From JALYRV01 sp036675475 (GTDB lineage Bacteria; Acidobacteriota; Vicinamibacteria; Vicinamibacterales; SCN-69-37): DNA of 64,000 bases. The stretch's first letter is position 1; each line of letters opens with the position of its first letter. This document shows, piece by piece, positions 23,578-35,392 of this stretch. The DNA is taken from assembly GCA_036675475.1 (NCBI GenBank), contig JAKFEY010000030.1:124001-188000 (forward strand), in the 5' to 3' direction. The notes under the pieces are model-generated. The model saw only the letters and a program-made list of their open reading frames with translations, had not been told where the DNA came from and did not search any database. Made by a program: the position numbers and the translations under genes.

Positions 23578-24510
23578 ATGAATAAACGCATTCTTGCCGG
23601 CGCGGCCCTCATCTGCGCCGCGTCCATCACGCTCAGCGCCGACGTCGCCACGACCCAGCGCACGCACATCAAATTCGAAGGCATGCTCGGCCGGATGATC
23701 GGCATGTTCGGCGGCAAGGATCCGAAGACCTCCACCGTCATCGTCCGCGGCGATCGCAAGGCGTCGCTCGCGGAAGGCAGCGGCCAGATCATCGACCTGT
23801 CCGAAGAAAAGATTTACGACCTCGACGCGAAGAAGAAGACGTACAAAGTGACCACGTTCGAAGAACTGCGTCAGCGCATCAAGGAGGCGCAGGAGGAAGC
23901 GGCGAAGGAAGCGGAAAAGGCCGGCGAGAAGCCGGAAGATCCCACCGGCCCCGAGTACGAAATCAGCTTCGACGTGAAGGAGACCGGCGCCACCAAGGCG
24001 ATGGCCGGCTACGACACGCGCCAGGTGATTGCCACCGTGACGCTGCACCAGAAGGGCAAGACGCTCGAAGAAGGCGGCGGCATCGTGCTGACGTCCGACA
24101 TGTGGCTCGCGCCGAAAATCGCCGCGCTCGACGAGATTCACGCCTTCGATCGCCAGTTCGCGGAAAAAGTGTACGGCGAGATGGCGACGATGACGGCCGA
24201 CCAGATGGCGGCGCTGCTCGCCATGCATCCCGGCTTCCAGAAGGCGCAGGAGCGGCTCGCCCAGGAAGGCGCCAAACTCGCCGGCACCGCGCTGATGACG
24301 ACGCTGACGATGGAGTCGGTGAAGGATCCGGCGACGGCGTCAGAGTCGAGCGGCATGGGCGGCCTCGCCGGACGTTTTATGCGCCGCAACCAGAACAAGG
24401 CCGGCGCGAAGAGCAAGGTGTTTGCGTCGACGCACGAAACGCTCACCATCGCCACGTCGGCGTCGGATGCCGACGTCGCCATTCCCGCCGACTTCAAGGA
24501 GCGCAAGTAG
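23578..24510 (+). CDS. Exported protein of unknown function
   Basis: The protein has 310 residues with a signal peptide (MNKRILAGAALICAASITLSA). The mature part starts with a DUF4412-like strand pattern (THIKFEGMLGRMIGMFGGKD, then VIVRGDRKASL and QIIDLSEEKIYDLDAKKKTY). It holds a highly charged helix (KEAQEEAAKEAEKAGEKPED) and a Met-rich region. No catalytic motif is visible. The resemblance to DUF4412 is weak and by eye. The secreted amidase begins 2 nt after the stop, so the two probably form an operon. Confidence 0.7.
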   Translation: MNKRILAGAALICAASITLSADVATTQRTHIKFEGMLGRMIGMFGGKDPKTSTVIVRGDRKASLAEGSGQIIDLSEEKIYDLDAKKKTYKVTTFEELRQRIKEAQEEAAKEAEKAGEKPEDPTGPEYEISFDVKETGATKAMAGYDTRQVIATVTLHQKGKTLEEGGGIVLTSDMWLAPKIAALDEIHAFDRQFAEKVYGEMATMTADQMAALLAMHPGFQKAQERLAQEGAKLAGTALMTTLTMESVKDPATASESSGMGGLAGRFMRRNQNKAGAKSKVFASTHETLTIATSASDADVAIPADFKERK

Positions 24511-24512
24511 AC

Positions 24513-26228
24513 ATGGCTTCACGACGCCGCTTTCTCAGCCTCTTCCCCGCCGCGCTTGCGGCGGGCGCCTCGGGACGCGCGATCGCGCAACAGCAGAACG
24601 CGCAGCGGCCGCCGCGCGTCACGAAGGAGTCGATCGGGTGCGCCGAGGACATCATCGGCCTCGACTTCACCGACGAGCAGGAGGAGGCGATGCGTCGCAG
24701 CCTCAGCACGAATCTCAACGCGTACGAACAGCTGCGGAAGATGGACATCCCGAACGGCGTCGAGCCGGCGGTGCACTTCACGCCGTACCTGCCCGGCAAG
24801 AAGCCCACGGGCGCGTCGACGCCGCACGCGAAGCTGAAGCTGTCGCCGCAGCCCGCCGTGCGCAAGCCCGCGCGCCTCGAAGACGCCGCCTTCTGGCCGG
24901 TGACCGCGCTCGCGCGCCTGATCGAGCGGCGCGAGGTTTCGTCCACCGAGCTCACGCAGATGTATCTCGCGCGGCTCAAGACGCACGGCCCGAAGCTGTT
25001 CAACGTCGTCACCCTCACCGAGGAGCTCGCGCTGCAGCAGGCGGCCGACGCCGATCGCGAGATTCGCGCGGGTCGGTATCGCGGGCCGCTGCACGGCATT
25101 CCGTGGGGCGCGAAGGATCTGTTCGCCACCAAGGGCATCCGCACCACCTGGGGCGCGAAGCCCTATGAAAATCAGGTCATCGATTACGACGCCACCGTGG
25201 TCGAGCGCCTGCGCGAGGCGGGCGCGGTGCTCGTCGCGAAGCTGTCGATGGGCGCGCTGGCGCAGGGCGGCGACTGGTTTGGCGGCCGCACGCGCAATCC
25301 GTGGAACACCGAGCGCAGCTCAAGCGGATCGTCGGCCGGCCCCGGCTCCGCGACGGCTGCCGGCCTGGTGGGCTTCTCGCTCGGCACCGAAACGCGCGGC
25401 TCGATCGTGTCGCCGTCGGCGGAGAACGGCGTCGTGGGTCTCCGGCCCACGTACGGCCGCGTGAGCCGCTACGGCGCCATGGCCCTGAGCTGGACGATGG
25501 ACAAGATTGGGCCGATGTGCCGGACGGTCGAAGACTGCGCGCTGGCGTTCAACGCGATCTACGGATCGGACGGGCGCGACACGACCGTCGTTGACGCGCC
25601 GTTCGTGTGGAATCCCACGGCGCCGCTGTCACGGCTCCGCATCGGCTACGTGAAATCGGAGATCGAGGATCTGCCGGACACGCTCAACGACAATCAGCGC
25701 ACGCAGCGCGAAGCCATGAACGCGCTGATGATGGATGCCGTCAACGTGTATCGGAAGCTTGGCGCGCAGGTCGAGCCGGTGGCGCTGCCCGACTTCCCCT
25801 CCAACGCGCTCAATTTCATTCTGAGCGCGGAAGCGGCGGCGTCGTTCGACGAGTTGACGCGGCGGCTTGCGAACAAGGAGCTGACCGAGGAGAGCCTGGG
25901 ATCGTGGCCGGGCACGTTCCGCGCGTCGCGCTTCATTCCGGCGGTGGAATACATCCGCGCGCAGCAGGCCCGCACGCTGATGATGCGCGAGTGGGACACG
26001 TTGATGCAGGGGTACGATGTGATCCTGTCGTCGAACAACAGCGCCAGCCTTGGCGCCACCAACCTCACGGGCCATCCGTCGCTCACGATGAAAGCCGGGT
26101 TCCTCGACAACCGGCCGCGATCGCTGATGCTCACGGGCCGGCTCTACGACGAGGCCACGCTGCTGCGCGCCGGGCTCGCCTACGAGCAGGCCACGGACTG
26201 GGACGCGAAGCACCCGTCGGTTGGATAG
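24513..26228 (+). CDS. Amidase-signature enzyme, exported (Tat-like)
   Basis: The protein has 571 residues started at MASRRRFLSLFPAALAAGA, whose RRRFL plus hydrophobic stretch looks like a twin-arginine signal. The amidase signature is complete: Lys in GIPWGAKDLFATKG, the Ser-rich SSGSSAGPGSATAAG segment with cis-Ser, and the nucleophile Ser in GTETRGSIVSPSAENG. A region of about 100 residues precedes the fold. The family hydrolyses amides by a Ser-cisSer-Lys triad; the substrate is unknown. It follows the exported unknown protein by 2 nt. A second amidase is at 36227-37756. Confidence 0.9.
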   Translation: MASRRRFLSLFPAALAAGASGRAIAQQQNAQRPPRVTKESIGCAEDIIGLDFTDEQEEAMRRSLSTNLNAYEQLRKMDIPNGVEPAVHFTPYLPGKKPTGASTPHAKLKLSPQPAVRKPARLEDAAFWPVTALARLIERREVSSTELTQMYLARLKTHGPKLFNVVTLTEELALQQAADADREIRAGRYRGPLHGIPWGAKDLFATKGIRTTWGAKPYENQVIDYDATVVERLREAGAVLVAKLSMGALAQGGDWFGGRTRNPWNTERSSSGSSAGPGSATAAGLVGFSLGTETRGSIVSPSAENGVVGLRPTYGRVSRYGAMALSWTMDKIGPMCRTVEDCALAFNAIYGSDGRDTTVVDAPFVWNPTAPLSRLRIGYVKSEIEDLPDTLNDNQRTQREAMNALMMDAVNVYRKLGAQVEPVALPDFPSNALNFILSAEAAASFDELTRRLANKELTEESLGSWPGTFRASRFIPAVEYIRAQQARTLMMREWDTLMQGYDVILSSNNSASLGATNLTGHPSLTMKAGFLDNRPRSLMLTGRLYDEATLLRAGLAYEQATDWDAKHPSVG

Positions 26229-26235
26229 TGGATTT

Positions 26236-26275
26236 GGTGATCTGGTGATCTGGTGATCTGGTGATCTGGTGATCT
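26236..26275. repeat. 8-bp tandem array upstream of the cyclophilin gene
   Basis: Five perfect units of GGTGATCT sit between the amidase stop and the cyclophilin promoter. The same unit occurs three times upstream of recR (55508-55531). Confidence 0.9.
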
Positions 26276-26293
26276 GTGCACTAGACTGCAATG

Positions 26294-26815
<522 letters not shown>

Positions 26816-27340
26816 ATGGCGCGCGAGCCGAATAAGGACGTCGAGGAGCTCCTCCCGGTTGTGTACGAGGAGCTCCGCCGGCTCGCGTCTTCCTATCTGC
26901 GCCGCGAGCGCGACGCGCAGTCGATGCAGCCCACCGCGCTCGTGCACGAAGTCTATCTGCGCCTGCTCAAGGACAAGCCGATGCTGTTCCAGAATCGCGC
27001 GCACTTCTGCGCGATTGCGGCCACGGCGATGCGGCGCATTCTCGTGGAACGCGCGCGCGCGCGGCACGCGCTGAAGCGGGGCGGCGTCGCGGCCAAGGTC
27101 ACGCTCGACGAGGGCCTCGCCGAGGACAAGTCGGGGCCGCAGCACGTCGACGTCGAGGCCCTGGACCAGGCGCTCGAGCGTCTCGAAGCCATGGACCCGC
27201 AGCGCGCGCGCATCGTCGAGCTGCGGTACTTCGGCGGCCTGAGCGTCGAGGAAACGGCGGCGGAGCTCGAGGTGTCGCCCGCGACCGTGAAACGGCACTG
27301 GGCGGTCGCGCGCGCGTGGCTCGCCCGCGAGCTGCAATGA
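26816..27340 (+). CDS. ECF-type RNA polymerase sigma factor
   Basis: The protein has 174 residues. Region 2 (LLPVVYEELRRLASSYLRRE, then PTALVHEVYLRLL) and region 4 (ALERLEAMDPQRARIVELRY, then GLSVEETAAELEVSPATVKR) are clear and match the sigma70-ECF-like group common in Planctomycetes and Acidobacteria. There is no anti-sigma gene. Instead the next gene is a Ser/Thr kinase overlapping by ATGA, the usual partner arrangement of this group. Kinase-controlled sigma activity is inference from that context. Confidence 0.9.
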   Translation: MAREPNKDVEELLPVVYEELRRLASSYLRRERDAQSMQPTALVHEVYLRLLKDKPMLFQNRAHFCAIAATAMRRILVERARARHALKRGGVAAKVTLDEGLAEDKSGPQHVDVEALDQALERLEAMDPQRARIVELRYFGGLSVEETAAELEVSPATVKRHWAVARAWLARELQ

Positions 27341-28806
27341 GCGACTGGGCGCGCGTCTCGGCCATCCTCGAACGCGGCCTCGATCTTCCCGCCTCCGAAC
27401 GCGATCGCTTCTTCACACAGGAATCAGGCGGCGACGCTGCCCTGCTCGATGAGCTCCGCCAGCTGGCGGCCAGCTACGAGCGCGCCGAAGCGTCCGCCTT
27501 CATCAGCGAGCCGCTCGCGGCCGCGCAGCCCGATCTGGTGCTCACCACGCTGGCGCCCGGACAGCATGTCGGGCCCTATGTGATCGTCGAAGAAGCCGGG
27601 CGCGGCGGGATGGGTGTGGTCTATCGCGGGCGCGACACGCGGCTCGAGCGCGACGTGGCTGTGAAGTGCGTGGTGGAGTGGGCCAACGCGTCGCAGCGCG
27701 CGCGGCTCGAGAAAGAAGCGCGCCTGGCCGCGCAGATCTCGCATCCGTCCATCGCCACGGTGTACGCCCTCGAGGTGTGCCAGCGGCCGGGCGCCGAATA
27801 CGGGCAACTGTTTCTGATTTCCGAATTCGTGGAGGGTGAAACGCTGCGCGTAAAGCTCGATCGCGGCACGCTGCCCGAGGCCGATCGGCGGCGCTACGCG
27901 CGCGACATCGCCGAAGGCCTTGCCGCCGCGCATCGCCAGGGTGTCGCGCACGGCGACCTCAAGCCCGAAAACATCGTCGTGCGCGCCGACGGCCAGATCA
28001 AGATTCTCGACTTCGGCCTCGCGGAGCTGCGGCGCGACGGCCCGCCTCCCGAAGCCGTCGCGGCCGTCGCGGGCACGCCGGGCTACATGGCGCCGGAGCA
28101 GCTGCGCGGCCAGCCCGCCGATGCGCGCGCCGATGTGTTTGCGTTCGGCGTCGTGCTGTTCGAAATGGCGACGGGCCGCCATCCGTTTGCCGGCGATCGT
28201 GGCGCGATGCTGGAAGCGGCGCTCTCGAGCCGCGCCGCGTTCGAGACGCCGGACCTGCCGGCACCCATCGATGCCATCGTCCGGCGCTGCCTGTCGCCCG
28301 ATCCGGCCGCGCGCTTCGCGTCAGGCGCGGACCTGGTGTCGGCGCTCACCTCGACGTCGGACGTCCCGCCGCCCCCACCCGCCGCGGCGCGCAGCGTCCG
28401 CTGGTTCCTGCTCCACCAGCGCATCGTGTCGGCCCTTGTCGCGGCCATGCTGGCCGTCGTGTGGCTGGCGCGGCCGGCGTTCGGCCGGCCGTGGGGGTCG
28501 CTGCTGTTTCTCGCCACGCTGGCAGGTGCGACGGTGGTGGTGGCGCTGCGGCTGAACGTCGATTTCGTCGCGCGCGAGCACGCCCACGACCTGCGCCGGC
28601 ATCTCCACCGGGTCGGGCGGCGCCTCTGGATGGCTGAGCTGGCGCTCGATACGCTCGTGCTTGGCGCCGGCTTGGCCCTCGCCGACCGGATGGACTGGGC
28701 CGCGGCCGTTCTTTTTGGATGCGGCGTGGCGTCCATCATCAGCCTCTCGGTGATTGAACCCATGACAACCCGCGCCGCTTTGCGGGCTTTTGGCCCGAAA
28801 AACTGA
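27337..28806 (+). CDS. Membrane Ser/Thr protein kinase (PknB-like), non-RD
   Basis: The protein has 489 residues, started at the ATG overlapping the sigma stop codon. An N-terminal helical region of about 80 residues precedes the kinase: GRGGMGVVYRGRD (Gly loop), AVKCVV (Lys), HGDLKPEN (catalytic loop), DFGLAE and APEQLRG. The catalytic loop has Gly where most Hanks kinases have Arg (HRD), so it is a non-RD kinase that may not need activation-loop phosphorylation. Four C-terminal membrane segments (about 370-475) anchor it with no sizeable extracellular sensor. It probably acts with the coupled ECF sigma factor. Confidence 0.9.
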   Translation: MSDWARVSAILERGLDLPASERDRFFTQESGGDAALLDELRQLAASYERAEASAFISEPLAAAQPDLVLTTLAPGQHVGPYVIVEEAGRGGMGVVYRGRDTRLERDVAVKCVVEWANASQRARLEKEARLAAQISHPSIATVYALEVCQRPGAEYGQLFLISEFVEGETLRVKLDRGTLPEADRRRYARDIAEGLAAAHRQGVAHGDLKPENIVVRADGQIKILDFGLAELRRDGPPPEAVAAVAGTPGYMAPEQLRGQPADARADVFAFGVVLFEMATGRHPFAGDRGAMLEAALSSRAAFETPDLPAPIDAIVRRCLSPDPAARFASGADLVSALTSTSDVPPPPPAAARSVRWFLLHQRIVSALVAAMLAVVWLARPAFGRPWGSLLFLATLAGATVVVALRLNVDFVAREHAHDLRRHLHRVGRRLWMAELALDTLVLGAGLALADRMDWAAAVLFGCGVASIISLSVIEPMTTRAALRAFGPKN

Positions 28807-28885
28807 CTGGCAGCAGACTTGCTGAGCAGTACGGCATCCCTGCACGCTACGGGTGTGCCCAGCTGCCGGGGCGGGAGTGGTCGGT

Positions 28886-30904
28886 TTGACGCGTGAGCTT
28901 GTAAACGAACCCGGTATCGACGCCGCGCAGCTGCTGCAGGCCCTGGGCGAGGGTGTGTACGGACTCGACCGTGAGGGGCGGACGACCTTCGTCAACGCAG
29001 CGGCCGAGCGTGCCCTGGGCTGGACGGCGGCAGAACTGGTCGGACGCTCGCAGCACGACACCATCCATCATTCGCACGCCGACGGCTCGCCCCACCCGCT
29101 CGAGCACTGCGCCATCCACCGCGTGCTCGAAACCGGTGAGCCCGCGCGGGTCGACAAGGACATCTTCTGGCGGAAGGACGGCAGGGCCGTGTCGGTGGAA
29201 TACACCGCCACGCCCCTCTTCGACTCGGGGGTCGTGAGCGGCGCCGTCGTGGCCTTCCGCGACGTCACTGAAGAAGAGCGCCTGCGCGAAGTCGCCACTC
29301 AGCAGCAGGAGCTGCTGACCGAAGCGCAGAGCAAGGCGCGCGCGCTCGACACCGCGGAGACGGCGCGCGAGGAAGCCGATCACGAGCGCGCCCGGCTGCA
29401 CCGCATTCTGCGCGAGGCCCCCGCGATGATCTGCGTCACGACGGGGCCCCAGCATCAGATCGAGATGCTCAACCGCCGCTTCGAGGACAACCTCGGCACG
29501 CGGTACGTGATCGGCCTCCCCATCCGCGAGGCGTTTCAGGAAACGTCGGTCGGCGATCTGTTCTTCGATCTGATGGACGAGGTCTTCGCCACCGGCGAGC
29601 CGTACTTCGGCTATCAGGCGCGCAGCATGCGCGACGATGACGGCGACGGCTTTCCGGAAGCGGAGACGTTCTCGGACTTCGTGATTCAGCCGATCTACGA
29701 CCGCTCCGGCGTGGAGGGCATCCTGCTGCACGCCGTCGACGTGACGGCGCAGGTCCTGGCGCAGCGCGACATGCAGCGCCATGCCGCCGAGCTCGCCGAA
29801 AGCGAAACGCGCCTGCGCCTGGCGCTCGACGCGGGCCACATGGGATCGTGGGAGTGGGAGCTGCCCGACAACACCATCGTGTGGTCCAGCACGCTCGAGA
29901 AGATGCACGGACTCGAGCCCGGCACCTTCGGCGGCACCGTGGCCGAATTCGAGGCACGCGTGCATCCCGACGACCGGGCGCGCGTGCGCGCGGCCATCCG
30001 CCGCACGATCAAGAAACAGGCGCCCCTGCACATCGAGCACCGCATCGTGCATCCCGACGGCACCGTCCGCTGGATCGAGAAGCGCGGCACGCTCATTCGC
30101 GACGACTTCGGGCGGGCGCTGCGCGTGGCCGGCGTGTCGGCCGATGTCACGGAGCGGCGCGAGGCGGAAGAAACGCTGCGCCGGTCGCTGGCGTCGCTGC
30201 AGCGCCTCACGCGCGCGCTCGAGCGCAACAACAAGGAGCTCGATCAGTTCGCCTACGTGGCGTCGCACGACCTCAAGGCGCCGCTGCGCGGCATCGCGAA
30301 CCTGTCGCAGTGGATTGAAGAGGAGCTGGGGCCGGCGGTCAACGACCAGGCGCGCGAGTATCTGACGCTGCTGCGCGGCCGCATCCATCGCATGGAGGGG
30401 CTCATCGAAGGCATCCTGTCGTACTCGCGCGCGGGCCGCGCGAAGCACGGCGCCGAGGACATCGACACGCGCGCGCTGCTCGAGGACGTCATCGAGCTCG
30501 TGGCGCCGCCGGAAGGCACCGAGGTGCGCATCGACGGCGACATGCCCGTGCTGCACACCGAGCGCCTGCCGCTGCAGCAGGTGCTGCTCAACCTCATCAC
30601 CAACGGCCTCAAATACGCCGGCGAGGGCGCGCGCATCCGCATCGACGCGTCGGATGCCGGCCGGTTCTACGAGTTCCGTGTCGCCGACAACGGGCCGGGC
30701 ATCGCGCCCGAGTACCACGAGAAGATCTGGGGCATCTTCCAGACGCTCAACCCGCGCGACAAGGTGGAGGGCACCGGCATCGGGCTGGCGCTCGTGCGCA
30801 AGATTGTCGAAAACAAGGGCGGGCGCGCCTGGGTCGAATCCGAGGCGGGCCAGGGCGCCACGTTTCATTTTCTATGGCCGAAGAACGAGGAGATTGAGGA
30901 ATGA
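28886..30904 (+). CDS. Soluble multi-PAS sensor histidine kinase
   Basis: The protein has 672 residues from TTG, preceded by GGGAG at an 8-nt spacing. A GTG at 28853 in the same frame is an alternative. There are three PAS domains (about 10-125, 170-300 and 305-425, the last with WEWELPDN and an HPDDRARV helix). A helix then leads to the HisKA box YVASHDLKAPLRGIANL and the HATPase motifs DNGPGIAPEYHEKIWGIF and EGTGIGLALVRKIV. There are no membrane segments, so signals are sensed in the cytoplasm. The layout resembles phytochrome-like kinases without GAF/PHY. The receiver at 30901 overlaps by ATGA and is the likely partner. Confidence 0.9.
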   Translation: MTRELVNEPGIDAAQLLQALGEGVYGLDREGRTTFVNAAAERALGWTAAELVGRSQHDTIHHSHADGSPHPLEHCAIHRVLETGEPARVDKDIFWRKDGRAVSVEYTATPLFDSGVVSGAVVAFRDVTEEERLREVATQQQELLTEAQSKARALDTAETAREEADHERARLHRILREAPAMICVTTGPQHQIEMLNRRFEDNLGTRYVIGLPIREAFQETSVGDLFFDLMDEVFATGEPYFGYQARSMRDDDGDGFPEAETFSDFVIQPIYDRSGVEGILLHAVDVTAQVLAQRDMQRHAAELAESETRLRLALDAGHMGSWEWELPDNTIVWSSTLEKMHGLEPGTFGGTVAEFEARVHPDDRARVRAAIRRTIKKQAPLHIEHRIVHPDGTVRWIEKRGTLIRDDFGRALRVAGVSADVTERREAEETLRRSLASLQRLTRALERNNKELDQFAYVASHDLKAPLRGIANLSQWIEEELGPAVNDQAREYLTLLRGRIHRMEGLIEGILSYSRAGRAKHGAEDIDTRALLEDVIELVAPPEGTEVRIDGDMPVLHTERLPLQQVLLNLITNGLKYAGEGARIRIDASDAGRFYEFRVADNGPGIAPEYHEKIWGIFQTLNPRDKVEGTGIGLALVRKIVENKGGRAWVESEAGQGATFHFLWPKNEEIEE

Positions 30905-31320
30905 CCACGGCGAAGCCGCTGCACATCCTTCTGGTCGAGGACGATCAGATCGACCAGATGAACATCAAACGCGCCTTCGAGCGCAACAAGATCATGAACC
31001 CGCTCTACATGGCCGAGAACGGGCTCGAAGCGCTCGAGATGCTGCGCGACGGGCGCGTGCCCGACGAGCGGCGGCTGATCCTGCTCGACCTCAACATGCC
31101 GAAGATGAACGGCATCGAGTTTCTCAAGAGCCTGCGCGAGGATCCCGCCCTCTCGCACACCCCCGTCGTCGTGCTCACGACGTCGAACGACGAGCAGGAC
31201 AAGGTGCAGGCCTACGACCTGAACGTCGCGGGCTATCTGCTCAAGCCGGTCACGTTCACGAACTTCGTGGAATTGACCGCCGCGCTCAACAAGTACTGGA
31301 CGCTCGTGGAGCTGCCCTAG
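30901..31320 (+). CDS. Single-domain response regulator (Rcp1-like)
   Basis: The protein has 139 residues, a lone receiver domain. The acidic pocket is VEDDQID, the phospho-acceptor is Asp63 in LLDLNMPKMNG, and TTSNDEQD and LLKPV complete the active site. Receivers of this Rcp1 type pair with PAS or phytochrome-like kinases and lack an output domain. It overlaps the upstream kinase stop by 4 nt and precedes the hybrid kinase by 6 nt. It is therefore a probable phosphate shuttle within a three-gene relay. Confidence 0.93.
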   Translation: MTTAKPLHILLVEDDQIDQMNIKRAFERNKIMNPLYMAENGLEALEMLRDGRVPDERRLILLDLNMPKMNGIEFLKSLREDPALSHTPVVVLTTSNDEQDKVQAYDLNVAGYLLKPVTFTNFVELTAALNKYWTLVELP

Positions 31321-31326
31321 GGTCTG

Positions 31327-32952
<1,626 letters not shown>

Positions 32953-34565
32953 TCGACGGCACGGCCCGCAAGGCGCGCTCGAGCGTCTCGCGATCGGCCA
33001 GGGCCGCGGCGTCCGCGTCGAGCGAGGCCAGCGCCACGGCCTTCCCGTCTTTCCGCCCCAGCGACAGGCTGCCGATGTTGATGCCGTGGTCGCCGAGCAC
33101 GGTGCCCACGCCCCCGACGACACCCGGGCGATCGTCGTTGCTGACCACGAGCACCGTGCCCTCGAGCGGCGCGTCGACGTCGATGCCGTCGATCGACACC
33201 AGCCGCGGATCGCGCCCGTGCGCGATCACCCCTTCGAGCCATCGCGGGGCCCCATCACCCCGCTCCGCTCCCTGCGCTCGGCCGTCCTGGCCAGACGTGT
33301 GCACCTGCAGTGACACCACCCCCACGAAGCGGCGCGGGCGCGCGCTGACGGTCTCGGCCACTTCAATCCGGCGCGCCGCGGCGAGCTGGCGCGCGTTCAC
33401 GACCGAAACGCCTTCCGACAGAATCGACGACAGCAGGCCTGACAGCGCGGCGGTGGCCACGATCGGGTGCGGCGAGTCGGCGACTTCGCCATACGTGCGC
33501 ACGCCGACCGCCTCGATGCGCCCTGACACGAGCTGGCCTGCGAGGCGGCCGAGCCGCTCGGCGAGCATGATGTAGGGCTGCAGCATGGCCGCCGCCGCCT
33601 TCGAGGGCGACGCCAGATTGACGGCGTTGACGACATCGCCGCGATCGAGGAACGCATCGACGGCCATCACCGTGTCCGTAGCCGCCGCCTGCTGGCCCTC
33701 CTTCGTCGACGCGCCAAGATGCGGCGTGGCGACGACCTGCGGCAATTGCTGCAAGCGAAGATCGGTGGGCGGCTCCGCTTCGAACACGTCGATGCCGGCG
33801 CCCGCGAGATGACCGGATTCGAGGGCGTCGGCAAGCGCCGAGGCATCGATGAGCTCACCGCGCGCGGTGTTGATGATGCGCGCGCCCTTCCGGCACGAGG
33901 CCAGCCGCGCGGCGTCGAAAATATGGCGCGTGGCGGGCGTCGCGGGCAGGTGCAGCGAGATCCACTCGGCGCGACGGCACAAGTCGTCGAGCGACACGAG
34001 CTCGACGCGGAGCTCGTCGGCCACTTCCTGCGCCAGAAACGGATCGTGCGCGAGCACGCGCATGTCGAACGCCTGCGCGCGCCGCGCCACCTCCTGCCCG
34101 ATGCGGCCGAAGCCCACCAGGCCGAGCGTCTTGCCGCGAAGCTCGATGCCGGCGAAGGCCTTCTTTTCCCACCGGCCGTCCTTCATCGCGCGATCGGCCG
34201 CCGGCGTATGCCGCGCGAGCGACAGCATCATCGCCATCGCCAGCTCCGCCACGCTCACGCTGTTGGCGCCGGGCGCGTTGACCACCAGCACGCCGCGCGC
34301 GGTGGCCGCGGGCACGTCGATGGTGTCGACGCCGGTGCCGGCGCGCGCGACGATGCGCAGCTTCGGCGCGGCGTCGAGCAGGTCGGCGGTGACTTTGGTG
34401 GCGCTGCGCACGATGAGCGCGTCGGCGTCCGCCAGCGCGGCCAGGAGGGTGTCGCGTGGCTGGCCGGCCGTGACGATCACGTCCCACCCGCGCGCGGACA
34501 GCGGCGCCAGCGCGTCGGCAGGCATGTCGTCGGCGACGAGGATCTTCATCGCCGGGATTGTAGCG

Positions 34566-35258
34566 TTACTCCGTGACCGCGGTGTCCTGCTTCGAGGCGT
34601 CCCACCACTTCGTGATCTTCTTGACGTAGTTGCGCGTCTCGCGGAACGGCGGGATGCCGCCGTAGCGGGCGACGTTGCCCGGGCCCGCGTTGTAGCTGGC
34701 GAGCGCGAGCGCCACGTTGCCGCCGTGCAGGTCGAGCAGGCGCCGCAGATACTTCACGCCGCCCATCACGTTCTGGCGCGGGTCGAACGGGTCCGTGATG
34801 CCGAAGTCCTGCTGCAGGGCCGGCATCAGCTGCATGAGGCCTTCGGCGCCCACCGGCGAGCGCGCGCGCGGGTTGAAGTTCGACTCGGCCTTGATGACCG
34901 CGCGGATGAGATCGACGTCGACGCCGTACTTGGTGGCGGCCTCGGTGATCAGGCGGTCGAACTTGCCCTCGGGCTTGCGGCCGGCGGCCGGCTCGGCCAC
35001 CCGGAAGTTCGCCTCGCTCACCTGCACGGTGCCATCGCCGACGGCCTTCTGCAGCGTCCACGGCGTACCGGCGCCCGCCAGCGTGAACGCCGCGAACAAC
35101 AGGCCGCGCGTCGTGCGCCGGCGGCGCTCGCCGCGGCGTCGATCCGGCCCCGCGTAGGTAGACGGATGGCTGGGATCGCGGCGATCCGAGCGGCGGCGGC
35201 CCGCCCCGAAGGGCCCCGTCAGCGCGTTGAGCAAGCCTCGTCTGTCTTTTTCAGCCAT
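34566..35258 (-). CDS. Lytic transglycosylase, SLT domain
   Basis: The protein has 230 residues. The N terminus is very Arg-rich (RRRSDRRDPSHPS, GERRRRTTRG) before a single membrane segment at about 50-66. The SLT fold follows: catalytic Glu in AVIKAESNFNPRARS, then GLMQLMPALQQDFG and ALASYNAGPGNVARYGG. It cleaves peptidoglycan glycan strands in the periplasm. The upstream about 200 nt are non-coding and can form alternative stems. serA begins 16 nt downstream of its stop. Confidence 0.9.
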   Translation of the reverse strand: MAEKDRRGLLNALTGPFGAGRRRSDRRDPSHPSTYAGPDRRRGERRRRTTRGLLFAAFTLAGAGTPWTLQKAVGDGTVQVSEANFRVAEPAAGRKPEGKFDRLITEAATKYGVDVDLIRAVIKAESNFNPRARSPVGAEGLMQLMPALQQDFGITDPFDPRQNVMGGVKYLRRLLDLHGGNVALALASYNAGPGNVARYGGIPPFRETRNYVKKITKWWDASKQDTAVTE

Positions 35259-35304
35259 GTCTCCAGAGAGAACTCCAAAGCGCGTGCCGTTATTGACGCC
35301 CGGC

Positions 35305-35382
35305 TAAGTCTCTGTGGGACGGCGACTTATATGGATGGGCTTTGTCGACCTTGGCTGTTAGGGCCGTACATAGGCAAGTCGC
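35305..35382 (-). promoter_or_regulatory. Possible structured 5' leader of the lytic transglycosylase gene
   Basis: Three segments can pair in two exclusive ways: TAAGTC (35305-35310), GCGACTTA (35322-35329) and AAGTCGC (35376-35382). The middle one pairs fully with either neighbour. Such mutually exclusive pairing is typical of attenuators and riboswitches. I could not match it to a known riboswitch class, and the stems are short, so this is tentative. Confidence 0.3.
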
Positions 35383-35392
35383 TACACAGCGC

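Noticed and set aside
26236..26275. Tandem repeats considered as a CRISPR array
   Set aside because: The units are 8 bp with no spacers, and no cas genes are present. They are simple tandem repeats.
35259..35392. Leader region considered as a known c-di-GMP or c-di-AMP riboswitch
   Set aside because: The conserved cores of those classes as I know them are not present on either strand; kept only as an unassigned possible structure.
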